Assembly: GCA_017398355.1 (NCBI GenBank)
Contig: JAFQGD010000064.1
Location: forward strand, 1-64,000
Source of the DNA: Akkermansia sp.
GTDB lineage: Bacteria > Verrucomicrobiota > Verrucomicrobiia > Verrucomicrobiales > Akkermansiaceae
Direction: 5' to 3'
DNA length: 64,000 bases
Part shown: positions 34,133 through 42,326 of the stretch, piece by piece
How positions within the stretch are numbered: the stretch's first letter is position 1
Layout of the letters: each line of letters opens with the position of its first letter
The notes under the pieces: generated by a model
Databases searched by the model: none
Told to the model about the DNA's origin: nothing
The model's input: only the letters and a program-made list of their open reading frames with translations
Made by a program: the position numbers and the translations under genes

Positions 34133-35122
34133 TCAGATGAGTTTGAGGCGCACCAAGTCCTGAGTATCGATAAGGCCCACGGGCTTATTTGCCGCATCAA
34201 GCACCACAAGGTCATCGATACGGCGGTCGCGCAGGGTCTTCACCGCAACAATGGCAAGCTTATCAGCCTCCACATAGACGGGGTTCTTGGTCATGACAGC
34301 GGCTACGGGCTGCTCACCGCAAGCGGCATTGCTCTGGTATGCACGGGCAAAGTCACCATGAGTGAACACACCGGCCAGTGTGCCATCGGGGTGCGTGAGT
34401 ACGCAAGCACCTGCACGGGCTGCAGTCATCGCCACAATGCAGTCCATGATGGATGCACTCTCCGGCTGCGTAGCGAACTCTTTGCGCATGATATCACTAA
34501 TACGGGTAAGCAATGCGCGCCCAAGAGACCCACCGGGATGACTGCGGGCAAAATCTTCCTTGGTAAAGTTGCGAGCCTCCAGCAGAGCCATGGCAAGGGC
34601 ATCACCCATCACCAGCATGGCGGTGGAGGAAGAAGTGGGCGCCAAGTTCAGCGGGTCGGCCTCGCGCTCCACAGCGGTATCAAGCACCACGTCCGATTCC
34701 ACCGCCAGGGTGGATTGCAACTTGCCGGTCATGGCAATAATGGGCATATCGAAACGCTTCAGGAAAGGCAAAAGGGTGAGAAGCTCGGCGGTCTCACCGG
34801 AAAAAGACATGGCAATGCAAGCATCCCCATCCTGCACAATGCCCAAATCACCGTGCATGGCATTCATCGAATCCAACACCACAGAGGGCGCTCCGGTGGA
34901 TGTGAGGGTGGCTGCAATCTTATTGCCCACCAATCCACTCTTACCCACACCAACCACAATAATCTTGTGGCCGGTCTCTACAGCCTTGCGCATGGCATTC
35001 ACAGCCTGCACAAAGGGGTCTCCCAACCTATCAGAAATGGCCTTCAGGGCAGCGATTTCATCTTCAAATACCTGTTTACCGCGAATTGTATGGTCTGTGG
35101 TCATAACTTTGTATTGCTCCAT
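34133..35122 (-). CDS. kdsD: D-arabinose 5-phosphate isomerase (KpsF/GutQ type)
   Basis: A 329-residue protein: an SIS domain (VVGVGKSGLVGNKIAATLTS, SMNAMHGDLGIV, AMSFSGETAELL) and two C-terminal CBS domains (IMDCIVAMTAARAGACVLTH, MTKNPVYVEADKLAIVAVKTL). It makes arabinose-5-phosphate, the first step to Kdo for LPS or capsule. It may serve the polysaccharide genes downstream. The start is 35122; 35104 (MTTDHTI) is an alternative. Transcribed away from the metal-binding-like gene by overlapping promoters. Confidence 0.92.
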   Translation of the reverse strand: MEQYKVMTTDHTIRGKQVFEDEIAALKAISDRLGDPFVQAVNAMRKAVETGHKIIVVGVGKSGLVGNKIAATLTSTGAPSVVLDSMNAMHGDLGIVQDGDACIAMSFSGETAELLTLLPFLKRFDMPIIAMTGKLQSTLAVESDVVLDTAVEREADPLNLAPTSSSTAMLVMGDALAMALLEARNFTKEDFARSHPGGSLGRALLTRISDIMRKEFATQPESASIMDCIVAMTAARAGACVLTHPDGTLAGVFTHGDFARAYQSNAACGEQPVAAVMTKNPVYVEADKLAIVAVKTLRDRRIDDLVVLDAANKPVGLIDTQDLVRLKLI

Positions 35123-35135
35123 TTAAGCTTATCAA

Positions 35136-35164
35136 AATCTACCATATGGACTTGATTTCTGCAA
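35136..35164 (-). promoter_or_regulatory. kdsD promoter
   Basis: On the minus strand TTGCAG (35164-35159), 17-bp spacer, TAGATT (35141-35136), 13 bases before the ATG. Its -35 box lies in the spacer of the rightward promoter. Confidence 0.65.
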
Positions 35165-35180
35165 TGAAAAAAGCTAGACT
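35152..35180 (+). promoter_or_regulatory. Promoter of the Cys/Met/His-rich gene
   Basis: TTGATT (35152-35157), 17-bp spacer, TAGACT (35175-35180), giving a leader of about 105 bases. It overlaps the divergent kdsD promoter, so the two probably compete. Confidence 0.6.
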
Positions 35181-35291
35181 AGCGGAGATAAAGTGATTTT
35201 TTTTGCAACTTTCTTCCGGTGGCGGTGTTCGAATAATCAAAGAGCCCCACTCGGAGGTTCATACAAGAAATACACAAACGAAACAAGAATC

Positions 35292-35834
35292 ATGATGAAA
35301 TCCGCACTGTTCGCACTCGCATTCGCCGTTGTTCCCGTGCTTGCACAGGATGCTGCGCCCGCCCCGGCTCCCGCTCCTGAGGCTCCCGCTCCCGTGGCTG
35401 CACCTGCTGCTGCCCCCGAAGCACCTGCCGCAAAGCCCGGTTGCCCCATGAAGAAAGACATGAAACCCGGTTGCTGCAAGAAGGATGGCAAGAAGCCCGG
35501 TTGCAAAGGCCCCCGCCGCCCCGGTATGATGAACCCCTTCGCCATCTCCTTTGGCCGCGGCTATGAAAAAGGCTATGAGGACGGCTTCGAAGCCGGCATG
35601 CGCATGGCTCGCAAGATGCAGCACAAGCACCACCACGGCAAGCATGGTTTCAAGGGCCACTGCCCCGGTATGAAACCCGGCTGCCCCATGAAAGGCAAGA
35701 TGATGAAGCCCGGTTGCCCCATGCCTCCCGCTCCGGCTCCGCAGGCTGCACCCGCTCCGGCTCCCGCTCCGGCTGCACCGGCCCCGGCTCCCGCTCCGGC
35801 TGCACCGGCCCCGGCTCCCGCTCCGCAGGCCTAA
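35292..35834 (+). CDS. Secreted Cys/Met/His-rich protein, possible metal binder
   Basis: A 180-residue protein with a signal peptide (MMKSALFALAFAVVPVLAQ). Residues 21-47 and 145-180 are Ala/Pro-rich. Between them KPGC occurs five times (residues 48, 58, 68, 128, 139), mostly in KPGCPMK form, with seven Cys in all and a His patch (HKHHHGKHG, residues 111-119). A central FGRGYEKGYEDGFEAGMRMA segment is helical and glycine-rich. I do not recognise a family; the composition suggests copper, zinc or other metal binding outside the membrane. A decayed copy lies at about 42.1 kb. Confidence 0.7.
   Translation: MMKSALFALAFAVVPVLAQDAAPAPAPAPEAPAPVAAPAAAPEAPAAKPGCPMKKDMKPGCCKKDGKKPGCKGPRRPGMMNPFAISFGRGYEKGYEDGFEAGMRMARKMQHKHHHGKHGFKGHCPGMKPGCPMKGKMMKPGCPMPPAPAPQAAPAPAPAPAAPAPAPAPAAPAPAPAPQA
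35745..35825 (+). repeat. Three tandem 27-bp repeats coding AAPAPAPAP
   Basis: Unit starts at 35745, 35772 and 35799, each coding nine residues. The last two units are identical and the first differs slightly. They lie in the tail of the Cys/Met/His-rich protein, so its tail length can change by slippage. Confidence 0.8.
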
Positions 35835-35894
35835 GCCGGCATTATTCATCAAATCAAGCATAATTTGAGCAAAGAGTTTTTTGCAAAAATTATT

Positions 35895-35940
35895 ATAAGG
35901 AAACAGCATTGCCCAATCTTGGGCAATGCTGTTTCCTTAT
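35895..35940 (+). terminator. Long perfect hairpin after the Cys/Met/His-rich gene
   Basis: A 22-bp perfect stem (35895-35916 with 35919-35940) around CAGCATTGCCCAA, with A-rich left and TTTCCTTAT right arm. It acts as a terminator with the U-tract inside the stem. The rest of the 35835-36056 gap holds nothing I can name. Confidence 0.75.
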
Positions 35941-36056
35941 TAGGGAGAGGGGGCCTGTTTGCTGCAAGCGTTTCAATAAATCCATGTAGGGCTCATCACC
36001 CACATTGGAATAATTTCAATATAACAAAAGAAGCTACTCCTAGTAATGGTCAGTAA

Positions 36057-36989
36057 TTAATTCCCATATTTGTCAATGAAGTAATTGACTCTTGCATCGA
36101 AGGACGTGTTTTTAACCACATCTTCCAGATGCTGATGCCAATACCCCACAGATGAAGGATAGCTCATATAGTCACCATACATATCAGCCAACCATGTGCG
36201 CGACATATTCGGTGCAGTAAAAGAGTGACCACAAAAATCAACCTCTTTTAGAGGAAATACTTTTTCATAAGGAACTACCACATGCTTTGTGAATACAGCC
36301 ATGGGTGATAAGAACAACATAGGATTTTTCTCCTCCGGCAAAGATGCCTTCTCCAGCAGAATATCACGCTTGATTTTTTTCTGCAGCTCCTCATCCGTAC
36401 AGCTCATGTATGTTCCCATGCTAATTTCCTTCTTACGCAATTTATTCATCGCTGCAACAGCCCGCCGTTTTGACTCCTCCGAAAACGATTCATAATAAGT
36501 ATGATACGGCGTAATATCAAGATTCATTGGAGTTCCGTCAAACCCTAATTGAATGAAGGCATGGCTACACCAGCGAAAACCTTCTTCTCTTGGGAACATC
36601 ACGGGCAAAAGATTCAACAACTTCTCATAATCATCCCGCAGCATGCTCACATCCAAATCATCATCCCATGGAATGAATCCCTTATGTCTCACTGCACCTA
36701 GTAAGGTGCCAAAGTCTAACCAATATCGCAAACCATATTCCTGACACTTACGCGCAAAGAATGATAAAAGAGCAACGTTGCCATCCTGCATTAAACGCAA
36801 CCGGCCACGAGCCCTAGGCACCTCATCTATTGGCATATTAAAAGTCAATATGTTGCGGATATCATCCAAACGAGCTTCCAAGCTATTTGCTTTTTTAGCC
36901 CTTCTGCTTGCTTTGAATTTAAAAATCAACTCCCGCATCCAGTATGGCATGAAGCACGCTATTTGAAATTTAATCTTATTTTTATCCAT
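36057..36989 (-). CDS. LicD-family phosphotransferase
   Basis: A 310-residue protein with the LicD nucleotidyltransferase-like motif LDFGTLLGAVRHKGFIPWDD followed by DLDVSM and DYEKLL. LicD proteins move phosphocholine or another CDP-linked group onto a glycan. It is the last gene of the operon that starts at 41821 and lies 52 bases after the cytidylyltransferase fusion, which could supply the activated donor. The transferred group is not known. AT-rich compared with the neighbours. Confidence 0.82.
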   Translation of the reverse strand: MDKNKIKFQIACFMPYWMRELIFKFKASRRAKKANSLEARLDDIRNILTFNMPIDEVPRARGRLRLMQDGNVALLSFFARKCQEYGLRYWLDFGTLLGAVRHKGFIPWDDDLDVSMLRDDYEKLLNLLPVMFPREEGFRWCSHAFIQLGFDGTPMNLDITPYHTYYESFSEESKRRAVAAMNKLRKKEISMGTYMSCTDEELQKKIKRDILLEKASLPEEKNPMLFLSPMAVFTKHVVVPYEKVFPLKEVDFCGHSFTAPNMSRTWLADMYGDYMSYPSSVGYWHQHLEDVVKNTSFDARVNYFIDKYGN

Positions 36990-37040
36990 ATAAAGAAATT
37001 TGTTCCAAGTTTTAGTGTTAGTTCCAATGGCTAAATGCCG

Positions 37041-38387
37041 TTAGTTGTCCAGAGATAAACAATCTTTTCGTTGTACAAACGCCTCCATAATCTGCACAAT
37101 TCCCTCAGATATATTAGAAGCGATGTTATGGTGCTGTTTCTTATCAATGGCTCTTGCAAATGCTAGAATTTCATAGCGGATTCCTTCGCCGTCCAACTGG
37201 TAAAAATAGCGACGGTTTTCCTGAGGATTCTCATAGCGCAGCTCAAAATACTCTGTTTTCCACCAAGGTGCGGGAACATAGATATATCCCTTCGTGCCGG
37301 AGATAATCAGGTGGCCTTCGCTTTTGATTCCCTTGCCAACAAGCACCGAAGCTGTAGCCGTGGGGTAGATGAAATGCAGTCTGCTGAATTTATCAAAGCG
37401 CATTTCTTCATTTCCGATTTTCGAAATAATCTGCTTGCTAGTATACTGGGTTCCCAGAAGCTGGAACACCGGCAACAGAGCCGTAGGCGCCCAAGCGGTC
37501 ATGCTGTTCCATGTATGCTCCAGCGATTTGGAGTCAGAGTAATCAATATCCTGCAAACTGGTACAAACAGCTTCCACGGAGAGGATATCGCCAATCTTAC
37601 CGCTTTTGGCCAGTAGAATGAGACGGTTATAGGCAATCGAATAGGCTGTCTTGATACCCTCACTTAACACGCAATCCTGAGTCCTGCTCAAGGTCTGTAA
37701 TTCCTTACAATGCGCAAGGCTGAGAGCCATGGGAGATTCATACAATACATGGATTTTCTTTTCCAGCGCAGCTTTGATATGTCGGTAATGCTTGCTCGGG
37801 TGCGAAAGGATGTAGACCGCATCAACATGTTCCAGAAGTTCCGGATAGCTGGCCGTGACAAGGGGTAACTTTAAGAGTGCGGCATTCAGATTTTCCGGGG
37901 CTTTTGTGCATACTCCCACAATGCGAATTCCGTTGATATATTGACTCTCATGAGCAAACTTGTTGATGACCCGGGATTCTCCGACCAGCCCGATGCGTAT
38001 TTCATGTTGTCGGCTGCGCAGCTCAGTACTGGACACCCCCTGGGTGCGCTCTAGGTAAACGACTTTGCAGAACTCGTTGAGATAATCGAACTGCCCCACC
38101 CAGTCGCTGCCAACAGTAAAAATATCGACCTCGAATCGTTTGATGTCATCTATCTTCTGGCCTTCGTATTCCTCAACGATAATTTCATCCGCTAGGCCGG
38201 TGGCTCGCACAGCCTCTATGCGCTCTATGAGGGTCTGCTGCACATTCAGTTTGCCGCGTTTGCGATCGAAGTCATCCGCAGTCACTCCCACGATGAGATA
38301 ATCGCCTAGCGCTTTCGCGCGCTCCAGCAATTTGATGTGCCCATAGTGCAGCAGGTCGTAGGTGCCGTATGTGATAACTTTAGTCAT
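37041..38387 (-). CDS. TagD-like cytidylyltransferase fused to a Gfo/Idh-like domain
   Basis: About 448 residues. Residues 1-125 are a glycerol-3-phosphate cytidylyltransferase-type domain: VITYGTYDLLHYGHIKLLER with HYGH at 14-17, and the C-terminal block RTQGVSSTEL at 114-123. From about 128 a Gfo/Idh/MocA oxidoreductase-like domain begins (IRIGLVGES). In it the usual catalytic EKP is ESP (VLYESPMALS, 217-219), so the Lys is missing and redox activity is uncertain. The CDP product may be CDP-glycerol or a related alcohol; the Gfo/Idh-like part may modify it or bind it. Start chosen at MTKVITYG (38387), one base after the aminotransferase stop. Confidence 0.85.
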   Translation of the reverse strand: MTKVITYGTYDLLHYGHIKLLERAKALGDYLIVGVTADDFDRKRGKLNVQQTLIERIEAVRATGLADEIIVEEYEGQKIDDIKRFEVDIFTVGSDWVGQFDYLNEFCKVVYLERTQGVSSTELRSRQHEIRIGLVGESRVINKFAHESQYINGIRIVGVCTKAPENLNAALLKLPLVTASYPELLEHVDAVYILSHPSKHYRHIKAALEKKIHVLYESPMALSLAHCKELQTLSRTQDCVLSEGIKTAYSIAYNRLILLAKSGKIGDILSVEAVCTSLQDIDYSDSKSLEHTWNSMTAWAPTALLPVFQLLGTQYTSKQIISKIGNEEMRFDKFSRLHFIYPTATASVLVGKGIKSEGHLIISGTKGYIYVPAPWWKTEYFELRYENPQENRRYFYQLDGEGIRYEILAFARAIDKKQHHNIASNISEGIVQIMEAFVQRKDCLSLDN

Positions 38388-38388
38388 A

Positions 38389-39462
38389 TCAGATGATACC
38401 TCTCTTCTGTAAATCTTTGAATGCATTTACCAAGGTAGTGTTATCCTGTGTGGTAAGAGCACCTATGTGGCCTACTCTGAATACTTTTGAGCTGAGCTCA
38501 CCACCGTTGGGGCACACCCATATACCATATTCATCTTTGAGGATGGTGAAGATATCGTATGCTGAAGCAGTTGTAGGATGAAGCGGAGTTACCGCGTTGG
38601 ACATACTTTCTGAACATACCTCAAATGGCAATCCCTGTATCTTGCGGCGAAAATCCTCGGCTATCGCGGCAATCCTGGCAGTTTCCACCTTCACTCCACC
38701 CTGGTTCTTGATTTCCCGAAGTCGGCAATGAATCTGTCGCAAGATTCCCACTGCCGGCGTGAAGGGCGTCTGGCCGCGTTCGCCATTTTTCAACGCTGAT
38801 TTCAAATCCAGGTACATGGATTTGACAGAGGACGCATTCACTCGTTCCAAAGCAGCCGGTGACATCACGATCACAGAAATGCCGGGGGGGCAAGCCAAGG
38901 CCTTCTGCGAGCCGGTAATCATGACGTCTACCCCCCATGTTCCCATATCGAACGAATCGGCCAAGAACGAGCTGATGGCATCTACAGCAAGGAACAGGTT
39001 GTTTCGTTTGCAGAAATCTGCAATCAAGCGCATGTCATAATGCACACCGGTGGAAGTCTCATGCACGTTCACAAGAAAGGCCGTGTAGCCTTTCCCTTCG
39101 TACTGAGACAGGTGCTCTGCCGCCAGAGCCTTGCCATATTCCATGCGGATTTCGGTATGCGGCACTTCATGCAGCTCCAGCATATCTGCGAAACGCTGCC
39201 CGAAGCTACCGCCATTCACCACCAGTACCTTATCCTGCCGGGTGAACATGTTCATCACCACGGCCTCCATGCCGGCCGTGCCGGAACCGGTCAGGAATAC
39301 GGTCCTGGAGCCGGAAGGGGCATGGGTGAACTCCAGCATCAGCTCCTCATTCTCTTTCATCATGGCTGAGAACTCGGGGGTGCGGAAGTAAGGAACCTGC
39401 TCTGCACCGATTGCACATACAGTTTCACTTGCCTGTACGGGACCTACGGTAAAATTAATCAT
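38389..39462 (-). CDS. Class V PLP aminotransferase
   Basis: About 357 residues, starting [15 protein letters not shown], close in shape to alanine-glyoxylate/serine-pyruvate and 2-aminoethylphosphonate aminotransferases. The PLP Lys is in [16 protein letters not shown], and the substrate block [18 protein letters not shown] and ARG-type [11 protein letters not shown] are present. The ATG at 39462 overlaps the stop of the previous gene (ATGA). In this operon it may add an amino group to the small molecule that is activated by the CTP transferase; serinol- or aminoethyl-type products are only guesses. Confidence 0.85.
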   Translation of the reverse strand: MINFTVGPVQASETVCAIGAEQVPYFRTPEFSAMMKENEELMLEFTHAPSGSRTVFLTGSGTAGMEAVVMNMFTRQDKVLVVNGGSFGQRFADMLELHEVPHTEIRMEYGKALAAEHLSQYEGKGYTAFLVNVHETSTGVHYDMRLIADFCKRNNLFLAVDAISSFLADSFDMGTWGVDVMITGSQKALACPPGISVIVMSPAALERVNASSVKSMYLDLKSALKNGERGQTPFTPAVGILRQIHCRLREIKNQGGVKVETARIAAIAEDFRRKIQGLPFEVCSESMSNAVTPLHPTTASAYDIFTILKDEYGIWVCPNGGELSSKVFRVGHIGALTTQDNTTLVNAFKDLQKRGII

Positions 39463-40715
39463 TTTCCTGATGTAAAAGTATTTTTTAAACGCTGAGTGAG
39501 GTTCCAGAGCCAGATTTTCTGTCTGTTTCCCCAGACATACTTCTGCCACAAGAGTCTGGCAGTCGGTCTCTTTGCCCACTTTTTATTGATTTCAAGATAA
39601 TTGCAGTTCTGCAAATCAGCCATGCATTCCGCCCGGAGTTCGTTCGGTGCAATATGGCCACGCATGGGGCCCTGGTATTTCAATGCTGTCGGGAAATCCA
39701 GTTCTCGTCCGAACATGTGCTCTTGTGCCTTTTTCCACGCAGTGCGTCCCTGCCGGCTGTTGCACACAATGAGGGAGGAACCACCATTCCGACCGTACAG
39801 ATCGGGGCAATATAAATGCACTCCCCACAAGTCGCCGAGCGTCACATCGGCATTGCGCTCTACGCTTGCAAACGGGCATTCGTAACAGGAGGGGCGGCTC
39901 ATCAGGTGGTTTAACCAGACTGACCAGAAGGGGTTAAACCACCTGTCCTTCTTGATTTCTTTGCCGTTTTCCAATACCAACCGCATGACCTGAAAATCCC
40001 ATTTACCCGGGGTGGTGGTCTCAGGTGAGGAAATGGGGGCAGAGTCGGTGTAACGATAATCAATCCCGCACAGGCGGGAACCATGCGTCTCCCGGATGTA
40101 ATCGGCAAATTTCCTGATATACAGGGGGGAGGGTACGCCTTCGCACACCACTTCAACCGTCAGCAGGTTTTCGTATTCCTTGCCGCGCAGATATGATTTC
40201 AGTCCGGCTATGTGGCAGGGAGTTCCGGAAAATAAAACGTTCTTCCCTTGTTTCAGAAAGCGTTTGGCATCGGCATAGGCACTGCCCATCCGGCTCTGTG
40301 AATATTTGGATTTTCTGAACAGGGCCAGTTCTTTCTTGTCTTCAATGTAAGTGTGGTATACTTCAAGTCCATCGGCAACGGCCCCGAAAATGACGTAATT
40401 TTCATCGCACCAGCTTTCCACAATGGCAGAAAATGCTCCGCCTGAGGTGCTGGCATCCCGTATCACTGCATTTTTGTGATACCCGCCATATACTAGTTTC
40501 TCATCTATATGCCTTACAGGTGGATTCACAAATGGGCAGGATTTGCGGCAGAGGCCGCAATTGATGCATAAAGAATCATCTATGACAGGATAGCGAAAAC
40601 CCTCGCTGTCTTCTTCCATACGTATGGCTCCCTTTGCGCAGGCCTGCACGCAGGCCTCGCAGCCATAGCAATGGACGGGGTTGTGAGAATCCAGATAACA
40701 AGCTGCCATAATCAT
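39459..40715 (-). CDS. Coenzyme F420 hydrogenase beta-subunit-like Fe-S protein
   Basis: A 418-residue protein. Two ferredoxin-like clusters lie at the N-terminus: [14 protein letters not shown] and [12 protein letters not shown]. After them come the FrhB-family segments ([71 protein letters not shown]). This type sits in polysaccharide loci beside polysaccharide pyruvyl transferases; its reaction there is not known, and no F420 genes are visible. The start overlaps the pyruvyl transferase stop (ATGA). A second member starts at 63174. Confidence 0.85.
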   Translation of the reverse strand: MIMAACYLDSHNPVHCYGCEACVQACAKGAIRMEEDSEGFRYPVIDDSLCINCGLCRKSCPFVNPPVRHIDEKLVYGGYHKNAVIRDASTSGGAFSAIVESWCDENYVIFGAVADGLEVYHTYIEDKKELALFRKSKYSQSRMGSAYADAKRFLKQGKNVLFSGTPCHIAGLKSYLRGKEYENLLTVEVVCEGVPSPLYIRKFADYIRETHGSRLCGIDYRYTDSAPISSPETTTPGKWDFQVMRLVLENGKEIKKDRWFNPFWSVWLNHLMSRPSCYECPFASVERNADVTLGDLWGVHLYCPDLYGRNGGSSLIVCNSRQGRTAWKKAQEHMFGRELDFPTALKYQGPMRGHIAPNELRAECMADLQNCNYLEINKKWAKRPTARLLWQKYVWGNRQKIWLWNLTQRLKNTFTSGK

Positions 40716-41821
40716 TTGGAGGTGAAGGTTAACTCTTGTGCCAGAAACTGCAATGAATGAGGTCTTGCCGCGGAGGTTCGGTTATGCACGAGCTTGTAGT
40801 CAATGTCTGCCGCCAATGTTTCTTCTCCGCTTACCAGCTTCCGGTCGGTGAGACCGAGGAGGCTCAGCACTTCATCAATCTTGGTATCGCACTGCTCTCG
40901 CGAAAAGATGACGAAGGGCCGCTGGTAATGCACAGCCACAATCATTCCATGGAAGGAATTGGTCACGACCAGCTCGGCGTGGTGAACCAAGGAAAGGAAC
41001 TCCTCCACCCCGGCCTCATAGAACATGCGGTGTTTGTCGGCATTGGTGGCGCGGAGACTGATATCAATGACCTTGCACCCCAGCTCCTTCGCTTTCTTAT
41101 CCGCATATTCAAACATCTTCTTGTTGTACCGGCGGGCATAAAGGAGGATGTAGCGCTCGTTCTCCAGCCGCGGAGCTTCAATGCGCCTGAAATCTTCTAC
41201 CTTGAGCAGGAGGGTGGGATCGAGCACTTTCTCCACTCTCACGCTAACTTGTTGGCGAACGTAGGGGAGCATGCTGCTCTCGCGAATGCCAATTGCCTTG
41301 AAGTTTTGAAGTCGCTCGTTGAGCAGTGCGTAGGTTTCCGGCGTAAAGTGAGAATCCCCGAAGCTGGCGGCGTAGGAAATGGTATGGCCATTTTTCATGC
41401 ACGCGTAGTTGGCGTAGTAACCATCATCTATCCCGAACTCATCCACGCAGAATATAGTATCGCTGCCGCAAACAAAAGCATCAATACCCTCATCCTCCAC
41501 AACGGCATTGAAATTGTGTGAGTAGTACTTCTTGGCAGACCGATTGAAACGGGTTGAATAGAAGCGCTCAAACTTCTCATAGTTAACCCTTATTGCCGGC
41601 AGGCTCAGCTCACACTGGCGGCGAGCCTCTGCATCCGTATCCCACATGTTTTTCATGGGATTGAGCGGGTCTTTATCCCGCAGAATATCGGGGCAATAAT
41701 CTATCAGCACCGGGGTGTGCCCCAATTTTTGCAGCGTTTCACTAAGAGCCCAAGATTGCAGCGCTGAGCCATAATTCGTAAAATTACAATTAATATTGTA
41801 GCTGACTATCCCTATGCGCAT
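40712..41821 (-). CDS. Polysaccharide pyruvyl transferase family protein
   Basis: A 369-residue protein that starts MRIGIVSYNINCNFTNYGSA, has FVCGSDTIFCVDEFG in the middle and LVVTNSFHGMIVAVHYQRPFVIF near the C-terminus, the usual marks of the CsaB-like pyruvyl transferase fold. It should add a pyruvate ketal from PEP to a glycan sugar. First gene of the leftward operon; promoter at 41846-41874. Confidence 0.9.
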   Translation of the reverse strand: MRIGIVSYNINCNFTNYGSALQSWALSETLQKLGHTPVLIDYCPDILRDKDPLNPMKNMWDTDAEARRQCELSLPAIRVNYEKFERFYSTRFNRSAKKYYSHNFNAVVEDEGIDAFVCGSDTIFCVDEFGIDDGYYANYACMKNGHTISYAASFGDSHFTPETYALLNERLQNFKAIGIRESSMLPYVRQQVSVRVEKVLDPTLLLKVEDFRRIEAPRLENERYILLYARRYNKKMFEYADKKAKELGCKVIDISLRATNADKHRMFYEAGVEEFLSLVHHAELVVTNSFHGMIVAVHYQRPFVIFSREQCDTKIDEVLSLLGLTDRKLVSGEETLAADIDYKLVHNRTSAARPHSLQFLAQELTFTSK

Positions 41822-41845
41822 GCCTTACAAATCTCTTCCTAAGGC

Positions 41846-41874
41846 ATAGTACCATCTTCCATCTATTTTGTCAA
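41846..41874 (-). promoter_or_regulatory. Promoter of the pyruvyl transferase-LicD operon
   Basis: On the minus strand a perfect TTGACA (41874-41869), 17-bp spacer and TACTAT (41851-41846), 24 bases before the ATG. An 8-bp inverted repeat ATGCCTTA (41820-41827) / TAAGGCAT (41840-41847) links the -10 region to the start codon. Confidence 0.75.
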
Positions 41875-42049
41875 CATCCAATAGGATACATTCATGGCAA
41901 ACGTATTAGATAAAAATTACAAAAACAGGAGCAACTATAATAGCCCCGAAATTCAGGACTCCGGTTTATACCCCCTTATAACTTATGTAGAACAGCAGGC
42001 ACGTGTATAGTAAAACCAACACACGTAATATGCAAAGCGAAAGAAGCGC

Positions 42050-42180
42050 CGGAAATAAAAAAGCCATCTAAAAGCTCGATGAAGAAGATGCAACCTTGAT
42101 CCGACGGTGCATGGCTCGCAAGATGAAGTCCGGCTGCACCGGCTCCGCAGGCCTAAGCCACCAATCGAAACAGCATTTTT
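42050..42180 (+). pseudogene. Decayed copy of the Cys/Met/His-rich gene
   Basis: The 41822-42326 gap has no gene but does hold this remnant. GCATGGCTCGCAAGATG (42110-42126) is identical to the coding region of the 35292 gene (its MARKM stretch), and GCTCCGCAGGCCTAAGCC (42142-42159) is identical to its stop codon region. Between them the sequence is much shortened (12 bp of the 27-bp repeat and the central part are missing) and shifted out of frame. Its edges are approximate. Confidence 0.7.
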
Positions 42181-42326
42181 ACACCCCACAGCCCCCGCAT
42201 TGCGCGCAGCAGTGAGGGGACTTTTTGCATCATAAAAAAATGCTTGGATGCAACGCCGCTACAATTTACCGCCAAATGGCATGCTGCGCACTTGCGCGGG
42301 GAGGCCTCCTGTGGCATACTGCCCCC

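Noticed and set aside
35740-35833. Tandem repeat as possible CRISPR or satellite
   Set aside because: The 27-bp units have no spacers and code a Pro/Ala tail in frame.
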